A stretch of 10,018 bases of DNA from Pseudomonadota bacterium. GTDB taxonomy: Bacteria; Desulfobacterota; Syntrophia; Syntrophales; UBA5619. The stretch is taken from NCBI GenBank assembly GCA_018819165.1, contig JAHJQP010000102.1, forward strand, positions 1 through 10,018. The letters are read 5' to 3'. The notes under the pieces are model-generated. The model saw nothing but the letters and a program-made list of their open reading frames with translations, was not told where the DNA came from and made no database searches. Positions 5,140-10,018 of this stretch are shown here, one piece after another. Position numbers and translations under genes: made by a program. Positions within the stretch are counted from its first letter, which is position 1. Each line of letters starts with the position of its first letter.

Positions 5140-6125
5140 GATCTTATTTCCCGTCCGGCAGATTCCGTCAGCGCCTGAAAATATTCCTGCAGCGCTTCCC
5201 ATACCGAGGCCCGGTCGCTGATCCTCCCAGCCACCTGGCGGAACTGGGCACCCCCCCGCAAACTCTTCGTATACCAGAGAAGATGTTTCCGGAAGGCCCT
5301 GGTCCCGACTTCCTCTCCGTAATAATCGATGGCCAGCTCCAGATGCCGCCGGATGACCCCCTCCCTCTCCGCAAGGGACGGCGGGTAGACATCGCCTCCG
5401 GCCAGATGGGAGAGAATATTCCTGATGATCCAGGGATTCCCCAGGGCGCCCCTCCCCACCATGATCCCGTCGCAGCCGGTCTCCAGGAACATCCGGGCTG
5501 CGTCCACAGGACAGCGGATGTCCCCGCTTCCGATTACGGGGATCCGCAGTTGCCCCTTGAGATCCGCAATCAGTCCCCAGTCCGACTTGCCGCCGAATCC
5601 CTGATCGGCCGTGCGGGGGTGGAGGATGACGGCATCCACGCCGCATTCCTCGGCGATGCGGCCGATTTCGAGGGCGTTGATTTCGCACTGGCGCCATCCG
5701 GCCCGGATTTTGACCGTCATGGGAAGGTCCGATGCACTTCTCGTGGCGCGGAGGATGGCGCCTGCCCGCTGCGGCTCACGCATCAGCGCCACGCCCGAGC
5801 CGGTTTTGACCACCTTTTTCACCGGACAGCCCATATTCATGTCCAGCAGGTCCGCACCCATCTCCGCCGCAATCTTTGCCGCTTCCGCCAGAGTCTCCGG
5901 ATCAGAGCCGAAGAGTTGAACCCCAAGCGGCCGGTCGGCGGCAGAGGAGTCGAGATAACGACAGGTCTTCCCCATCCCCCGCAGGAGGCCGTTGGCACTG
6001 ACCATCTCCGTGAAGGCGAGGCCGCAGCCGAATTCACGGACAATCGTCCGGAAGGGAAGATCGGTGATCCCCGCCATCGGAGAGAGAAAAACATTGTTCT
6101 TAAGAACCAAGCGGCCGATATTCAT
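5136..6125 (-). CDS. dusB: tRNA-dihydrouridine synthase, DusB/NifR3 type
   Basis: An FMN-dependent TIM-barrel enzyme that reduces selected uridines in the tRNA D-loop to dihydrouridine with NADPH. The 329-aa product shows the FMN-side motif SPMAGITD (15-22), the catalytic cysteine C100 in MNMGCPVKKV, K139 (TVKIRAGW), H169 and R171 (LHPRT), GSGDI (199-203) and the phosphate-binding GRGALGNPW (224-232), then the helical C-terminal tRNA-binding domain (about 245-320). Length and motifs fit TIGR00737. The ATG overlaps the TGA of the upstream nucleotidyltransferase (ATGA), and a strong GGAGGAG lies 7 nt ahead, so translation is probably coupled. Its own stop codon lies within the promoter of zapB. 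The choice of DusB over other Dus subfamilies rests on motif style. Confidence 0.93.
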   Translation of the reverse strand: MNIGRLVLKNNVFLSPMAGITDLPFRTIVREFGCGLAFTEMVSANGLLRGMGKTCRYLDSSAADRPLGVQLFGSDPETLAEAAKIAAEMGADLLDMNMGCPVKKVVKTGSGVALMREPQRAGAILRATRSASDLPMTVKIRAGWRQCEINALEIGRIAEECGVDAVILHPRTADQGFGGKSDWGLIADLKGQLRIPVIGSGDIRCPVDAARMFLETGCDGIMVGRGALGNPWIIRNILSHLAGGDVYPPSLAEREGVIRRHLELAIDYYGEEVGTRAFRKHLLWYTKSLRGGAQFRQVAGRISDRASVWEALQEYFQALTESAGREIRS

Positions 6126-6937
6126 GAGGCGTCTCCTCCCCCCTCTTTTACCGACGCGGATTGCCGCAGGCCTTGCGACTTCATTCGCCGGCCGGCCCTT
6201 TCCAGGTCTTCGGGCGTATTGATCCCCATTACTTCCAGCGGATCGCCGGCCAGGAATGAATCGACCTTCATACCTTTTTTACATGCAATTTCAACGATAT
6301 CGGTGAGATAGTATTCCCTCTGGGCGTTCCGGTTGCCGAGTCCGGCGACCGCTGTGAAGAGAAAACGGCTCTCCACGCAGTAGATCCCTGTATTGATCTC
6401 GCGGATCTGCCTCTCCTTGGTCGTGGCATCCTTTTCTTCGACGATCTTCAGGACGCACCCGCCACCGGTCTTAACGACCCGGCCATAACCCGAGGGTTCT
6501 TCCAGAATCACAGTCAGGACGGTCACCACCGCCCGCTCCGAGTGGTGCCTCTCATACAGAGAGCGCACGGTCGCCGGCCTGATCAGCGGGACATCGCCGC
6601 AGAGGATGACGATGGCGCCATCATACCCCTGGAAGACCTCCCGGGCCTGAAGGACGGCATGACCGGTGCCAAGTTGTTCTCTCTGTTCCACGAAGATCAG
6701 CCCCTGATTCCGGAATGTTTCGCGGATCTGCTCCGCCTGATGGCCGATAACTACGGCGATTCGCTCCGAGCCCGCCGCGCGGGCCGCCGCGACCGGATAA
6801 CTCAGCATTGGTACCTCGCAAAGGGGATGGAGCACCTTCGCCAGATCGGATTTCATCCGCGTTCCCCTGCCCGCCGCCAGGATGATTGTACAAAACCCAT
6901 CCTTCGCCCCATCCGGGGCATCGATTTCGCCTTTCAT
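6122..6937 (-). CDS. GlmU-like UDP-N-acetylglucosamine pyrophosphorylase domain protein, without the acetyltransferase half
   Basis: A 271-aa nucleotidyltransferase matching the N-terminal uridyltransferase domain of GlmU, which joins UTP and GlcNAc-1-phosphate to make UDP-GlcNAc. Visible motifs are LAAGRGTRM (20-28) with K34, EQLGTGHA (87-94), the metal-binding D115 in CGDVPL, GYGRVV (150-155), VEEKDA (166-171), EINTGIY (180-186) and N240 in GINTPEDL. Full GlmU is about 450 aa with a left-handed beta-helix acetyltransferase; none of that is present, and the protein ends in a polar tail. The ORF ends cleanly at a TGA that overlaps dus, so it does not look like a recent break. It may act alone with an acetyltransferase encoded elsewhere, or use another sugar phosphate. 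ATG 6937 has an AGGTGG about 9 nt upstream. Confidence 0.85.
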   Translation of the reverse strand: MKGEIDAPDGAKDGFCTIILAAGRGTRMKSDLAKVLHPLCEVPMLSYPVAAARAAGSERIAVVIGHQAEQIRETFRNQGLIFVEQREQLGTGHAVLQAREVFQGYDGAIVILCGDVPLIRPATVRSLYERHHSERAVVTVLTVILEEPSGYGRVVKTGGGCVLKIVEEKDATTKERQIREINTGIYCVESRFLFTAVAGLGNRNAQREYYLTDIVEIACKKGMKVDSFLAGDPLEVMGINTPEDLERAGRRMKSQGLRQSASVKEGGGDAS

Positions 6938-6984
6938 GCCTCGTCACCACCTTTTACTCTTTCCCAACTTTCACTTTTTACCTC

Positions 6985-7004
6985 CTTCCGCACTGCGTCG
7001 GAAG
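6985..7004 (-). repeat. Stem-loop in the leader of the glmU-like gene
   Basis: Arms CTTCCG and CGGAAG (6 bp) with an 8-nt loop. On the minus strand the right arm overlaps the start of an AAGGAGG Shine-Dalgarno-like run (6987 down to 6981), so folding could hide it. No U-run follows, so it is not a terminator. Confidence 0.4.
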
Positions 7005-7035
7005 AAAGGACCACGATGAAACTTAGCAGATCACG

Positions 7036-7072
7036 CCGGGAAAAGACAAACTTTTTGTCTCCTGCATCCCGG
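7036..7072. repeat. Two-part stem-loop between divergent genes
   Basis: Outer arms CCGGGA (7036-7041) and TCCCGG (7067-7072) and inner arms AGACAAA (7044-7050) and TTTGTCT (7054-7060) pair perfectly around a 3-nt loop, separated by a 2 + 6 nt internal loop. It lies upstream of the purD -35 candidate and in the possible leader of the minus-strand unit. It could be an operator or an RNA element; no family is recognised. Confidence 0.5.
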
Positions 7073-7084
7073 CAGCGGATTTGT

Positions 7085-7113
7085 TTGACTCCGTCCCTTT
7101 TTTCCGATATGTG
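7085..7113 (+). promoter_or_regulatory. Candidate purDH promoter
   Basis: -35 TTGACT (7085-7090) and a weak -10 TATGTG (7108-7113) are spaced by 17 bp; the start would be near 7120, about 33 nt before purD. A better -10-like TATCAT (7117-7122) follows but has no matching -35. No PurR-box match is evident. Confidence 0.4.
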
Positions 7114-7152
7114 TGTATCATAAAAAGTCAGCAGCTCTAAGGAGGCCTCCCT

Positions 7153-8496
7153 ATGACCAACGTCCTTCTCATCGGCAACGGCGCCCGGGAACACGCGATC
7201 GCCGAAGCGGTCATGCGTTCGGGCCGCAATCCCCGAATCTACTCCTTCATGAAAACTAACAATCCCGGCATCGTCTCACTTTCGGAGAAGGTCTGCATCG
7301 GCCGGTACGATGCACCGGAAGCGGCGGTAGCTTTTGCCCGAGACTGCGGCGCCGACTTCGCCATTGTCGGTCCCGAGGACCCCCTGAGCCACGGCTTTGT
7401 GGATGCTCTCTTGACGGCGGGAATCCCAGCAGTGGGACCGACCAGGAATCTGGCCCGCCTGGAGACATCGAAGTCCTTCACAAGGAACCTGCTGGAAAAG
7501 TACGGTATCCCCGGAAATCCAAAATTCAAGAATTTCACATCGGTTGCCGGTATCGAGGCCTTCTTCGCTGAACTCACCGGCATCGTCCTCAAACCGGACG
7601 GGCTCACCGGCGGAAAAGGGGTCCTCGTCCAGGGGGACCATTTTCAAACGAGGGAAGAGGCCCTCGACCACTGCAGCACAATCCTGAAAAGCCATCCCGG
7701 TGTGACCGTGGAGGAAAAATTAAAGGGGGAGGAATTCTCCCTGCAGTGCCTCTGCGACGGCCGAACGGTCGTGGCGACCCCCCCGGTCCAGGACCACAAG
7801 CGGCGCTTCATCGACGACCGCGGGCCGAACACGGGCGGGATGGGCTCCTACTCCTGCCCAGACCATCTCCTCCCCTTCCTCGACGCCGATGCCGTAGCCG
7901 AGGGCCTGGAGATCACCCGGAAGGTCGCCGGGGCGATCTGCCGGGAGACGGGCATTCCCTACAAGGGGGTCATGTACGGCGGCTTCATTATCACCCGCTC
8001 CGGGGTGAAACTGATCGAATACAACGCCCGTTTCGGCGATCCCGAGGCGATGAATATCCTCCCCCTCCTCCGGACCGACTTCATCGACGTCTGCCGGGCG
8101 ATTATCGACGGATCTCTCGAACGCCTCGACATAGTATTTGAAAAAAAGGCGACGGTGTGCAAATATGTCGTTCCAAGGGGCTACGGCCTTTCCCAGAACC
8201 ACCCCGAGGCCGCTTCCGCATCGTCCCGGATCGAGATCGGCGACGCACGAGGGGCGCGACTCTATTATTCATCGATCGATCAGAGGCCGGACGGGCTTTA
8301 CATGACCTCTTCGCGGGCAATAGGCGTGGTCGGTATCGCCGACGGCCTGGAAGAGGCGGAAAGGATCGCCGAAGGCGCCGTCTCCGCCATCCGGGGTCCC
8401 GTGGATCACCGGCCCGACATCGGCACCGGACCGCTCATCCGTAAGAGGATCGACCACATGAGGACAATAAAAAAGAAAATCTTAATAGGAGAATAA
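7153..8496 (+). CDS. purD: Phosphoribosylamine-glycine ligase (GAR synthetase), archaeal-like form
   Basis: This ATP-grasp enzyme joins glycine to 5-phosphoribosylamine, the second step of de novo purine synthesis. The 447-aa product has the N-terminal NGAREHA (9-15), VGPEDPL (72-78), the ATP-grasp glycine-rich loop KPDGLTGGKGV (147-157), the QDHKRRF block (213-219), GPNTGGMGSYS (224-234) and the metal-binding EYNARFGDPEAMN (289-301). Variants such as DGLTGGKG instead of DGLAAGKG and FGDPEAMN instead of FGDPETQ, plus the opening that includes MKTNNPGI, recall archaeal PurD more than the usual bacterial one of about 425 aa. ATG 7153 has GGAGG 7 nt upstream inside the palindrome GGAGGCCTCC (7141-7150). 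purH follows after one base. Function is sure; the archaeal affinity is from memory of family patterns. Confidence 0.96.
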   Translation: MTNVLLIGNGAREHAIAEAVMRSGRNPRIYSFMKTNNPGIVSLSEKVCIGRYDAPEAAVAFARDCGADFAIVGPEDPLSHGFVDALLTAGIPAVGPTRNLARLETSKSFTRNLLEKYGIPGNPKFKNFTSVAGIEAFFAELTGIVLKPDGLTGGKGVLVQGDHFQTREEALDHCSTILKSHPGVTVEEKLKGEEFSLQCLCDGRTVVATPPVQDHKRRFIDDRGPNTGGMGSYSCPDHLLPFLDADAVAEGLEITRKVAGAICRETGIPYKGVMYGGFIITRSGVKLIEYNARFGDPEAMNILPLLRTDFIDVCRAIIDGSLERLDIVFEKKATVCKYVVPRGYGLSQNHPEAASASSRIEIGDARGARLYYSSIDQRPDGLYMTSSRAIGVVGIADGLEEAERIAEGAVSAIRGPVDHRPDIGTGPLIRKRIDHMRTIKKKILIGE

Positions 8497-8497
8497 C

Positions 8498-10018
8498 ATG
8501 CATCTGAACGACATCAAGAGGGTACTGATCAGCGTGACGGACAAGAAAGGGATCGTCGAATTCGCCCAGGGGCTCCGATCCTTCGGCGTAGAGATCCTCT
8601 CCACTGGGGGAACAGCGACACAGCTAAGAAAAAGCGGGGTCCCGGTCACCGACGTCTCCGACTACACCGGCTTTCCTGAGATGATGGATGGAAGGCTGAA
8701 AACCCTGCATCCGAAGATCCACGGCGGCCTGCTCGCGCTCAGGGACAACGATGCGCATATGAATGCCCTCCGGGAACACCGCATCGACCTGATCGACATG
8801 GTCGTCATCAATCTTTACCGTTTCGAGGATGCGGTCGCCAAGAAAGGGTGCACCCTGGAGCAAGCCATCGAAAACATCGATATCGGCGGTCCCACGATGC
8901 TCCGAGCGGCCTCTAAAAACTACCGCTTCGTCTCCGTCGTGACCGATCCGGAGGATTACCAGAAGATACTCTCGGAGATGAAGCGGACGGGGGGCAAGAT
9001 CTCGGAAGCGACCAATTTCGAGCTGGCGAAAAAGACCTTCCAGCTCACCGCCCGGTACGACGGCGCCATCTCCAACTATCTCGGACTGCTGAGCACAGAA
9101 AGTATCGAGAAGCGGGATTTCCCCGACACCTTCTCCTACCAGTTCACCAAGGCGCAGGACCTCCGCTATGGTGAGAATCCCCATCAGAAGGCCGCCTTTT
9201 ACCGTGAGATGGACCCGCAGCTCTCGGCCCTCTCCAACGCGCGGCAGCTCCAGGGAAAGGAGCTCTCCTACAACAACATCATGGACAGCGACGCCGCCTG
9301 GCAGATCGTCTCCGACGTCCCCCTGCCCGGCGTCGTCATCATCAAGCATGCCAATCCCTGCGGCGCGGCCACATCCGACGGCGACATGGCCGAGGCCTTC
9401 CGCAAGGCGATGGCAGGCGATCCCGTCTCGGCCTTCGGCGGCATCGTCGCCCTGAACCGCTCCGTGGATAAAAGAGCAGCGGAGGAGCTGATCAAGACCT
9501 TCTTCGAGGTGATTATCGCCCCCGGCTTTGCCTCGGATGCGGTAGAGATCCTGGGCACAAAGAAGAACGTCCGGGTACTGGAGATCCCTGCTTCCTGCAG
9601 CAAGCGCACTGCCGGCTACGACTTCCGGCGGGTTATGGGCGGTCTCCTCGTCCAGGACCGAGACATGGATGAGTTCGACATCCGCAAGGCAAAGATCGTT
9701 ACCAAGCGAGCGCCGACGGAGGCCGAATACCAGGCCCTCGATTTCGCCTGGCGTGTGGTCAAACACGTCAAGTCTAACGCCATCGTCTACACGACGAAGG
9801 ACCAACTGGTCGGCGTGGGCGCGGGCCAGATGAGCCGCGTGGATTCGGTTAAGATCGCGAAGATGAAGGCCATCCTTCCGACCGATGGCTGCGTCCTGGG
9901 TTCGGACGCCTTCTTCCCCTTCCGGGACGGGATCGACATGGCCAATGAGGCCGGAATCACCGCGATCATCGAACCGGGCGGGTCGATCAAGGACGACGAG
10001 GTCATCCAGGCCGCGGAC
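8498..10018 (+). CDS. purH: Bifunctional AICAR transformylase/IMP cyclohydrolase (3' end outside the window)
   Basis: PurH formylates AICAR with 10-formyl-THF and closes the ring to IMP, the last two steps of the purine pathway. The open frame runs 507 codons to the window edge without a stop; family proteins are about 520 aa, so some 15-20 residues are missing. The N-terminal MGS-like cyclohydrolase domain (about 1-145) shows ISVTDK (11-16), STGGTA (35-40), DGRLKTLHPKIHGG (64-77) and IDIGGPTM (127-134). The transformylase domain shows RYGENPHQ (223-230), the catalytic K283-H284 in KHANPCGA, SAFGGI (311-316), GQMSRVDS (443-450) and SDAFFPFRDG (469-478). Start ATG 8498 has AGGAG 6 nt upstream, within the last purD codons; the purD stop ends one base before it, so the pair is probably coupled. 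Confidence 0.97.
   Translation, partial: MHLNDIKRVLISVTDKKGIVEFAQGLRSFGVEILSTGGTATQLRKSGVPVTDVSDYTGFPEMMDGRLKTLHPKIHGGLLALRDNDAHMNALREHRIDLIDMVVINLYRFEDAVAKKGCTLEQAIENIDIGGPTMLRAASKNYRFVSVVTDPEDYQKILSEMKRTGGKISEATNFELAKKTFQLTARYDGAISNYLGLLSTESIEKRDFPDTFSYQFTKAQDLRYGENPHQKAAFYREMDPQLSALSNARQLQGKELSYNNIMDSDAAWQIVSDVPLPGVVIIKHANPCGAATSDGDMAEAFRKAMAGDPVSAFGGIVALNRSVDKRAAEELIKTFFEVIIAPGFASDAVEILGTKKNVRVLEIPASCSKRTAGYDFRRVMGGLLVQDRDMDEFDIRKAKIVTKRAPTEAEYQALDFAWRVVKHVKSNAIVYTTKDQLVGVGAGQMSRVDSVKIAKMKAILPTDGCVLGSDAFFPFRDGIDMANEAGITAIIEPGGSIKDDEVIQAAD

Larger units (their letters stand above)
6938..7152. other. Divergent intergenic region between the glmU-like gene and purD
   Basis: These 215 bp separate genes read in opposite directions and so must hold both promoters. 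Seen are two stem-loops (6985-7004 and 7036-7072), a modest plus-strand promoter candidate for purD, and a minus-strand TATGAT (7122 down to 7117) with no good -35 that could serve the other side. An 86-codon minus-strand open frame (6934-7194) crosses it but lacks a usable start and SD and runs into purD. I recognise no riboswitch. Confidence 0.5.

Noticed and set aside
5283..6311. 342-codon plus-strand ORF opposite dusB and the end of the glmU-like gene
   Set aside because: It is antisense to two clearly recognised genes, rich in P, R, G and H as shadow frames are, and matches nothing known.
7141..7150. GGAGGCCTCC palindrome over the purD Shine-Dalgarno as a self-sequestering hairpin
   Set aside because: A 10-bp palindrome without a loop cannot fold on itself within one RNA in a stable way; it is simply a good SD followed by its chance complement.
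6934..7194. 86-codon minus-strand ORF ending in an ATGA overlap with the glmU-like start, with a SRRDLL-like stretch that recalls a Tat motif
   Set aside because: Its only ATG lies inside purD on the opposite strand, there is no SD, no good internal start exists, and the supposed Tat motif is near the C-terminus without a following mature protein.
8624..9805. 393-codon minus-strand ORF opposite purH
   Set aside because: purH is unmistakable on the plus strand in this interval; the antisense frame is a by-product of its G+C-rich codon bias, with low-complexity V/G/D-rich composition and no recognisable motif.

Overview
This window is an ordinary-looking chromosomal housekeeping region of a Gram-negative-type bacterium with moderately high G+C coding DNA. 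The mix of ZapA and ZapB, a proteobacterial-style 6S RNA beside zapA, an RNase Y/YmdB pair, and the 16S 5' end suggests Desulfobacterota (former Deltaproteobacteria). That placement is inference from gene content and sequence style, not a phylogeny.

Left part (minus strand, read from high to low coordinates): a candidate promoter overlaps the dus stop codon and leads into zapB, zapA, a 6S RNA gene (no ORF), rny, a YmdB-family phosphodiesterase gene and tyrS. After tyrS comes an AT-rich promoter/leader region (41-434) with two good and one weaker tandem promoter candidate, a boxA antitermination motif, and then the first 40 bases of a 16S rRNA gene that leaves the window. Cell division, RNA turnover, a global RNA polymerase regulator, tRNA charging and rRNA synthesis are thus strung together in one direction.

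Middle (minus strand): a GlmU-like nucleotidyltransferase that lacks the acetyltransferase half overlaps by 4 nt (ATGA) with a DusB-type tRNA-dihydrouridine synthase, forming a two-gene unit. A 215-bp divergent intergenic region (6938-7152) holds two stem-loops and possible promoters.

Right part (plus strand): purD and purH, one base apart, encode phosphoribosylamine-glycine ligase and the bifunctional AICAR transformylase/IMP cyclohydrolase. PurD looks more like the archaeal form of the enzyme than the usual bacterial one. purH is cut by the window end shortly before its expected C-terminus.

I see no mobile element, CRISPR array, phage gene or defence system. The most useful points are the unlabelled 6S RNA between zapA and rny, the rRNA promoter array, the archaeal-like PurD, the half-length GlmU, and three nearby genes that seem to start with TTG (tyrS, rny, zapA).
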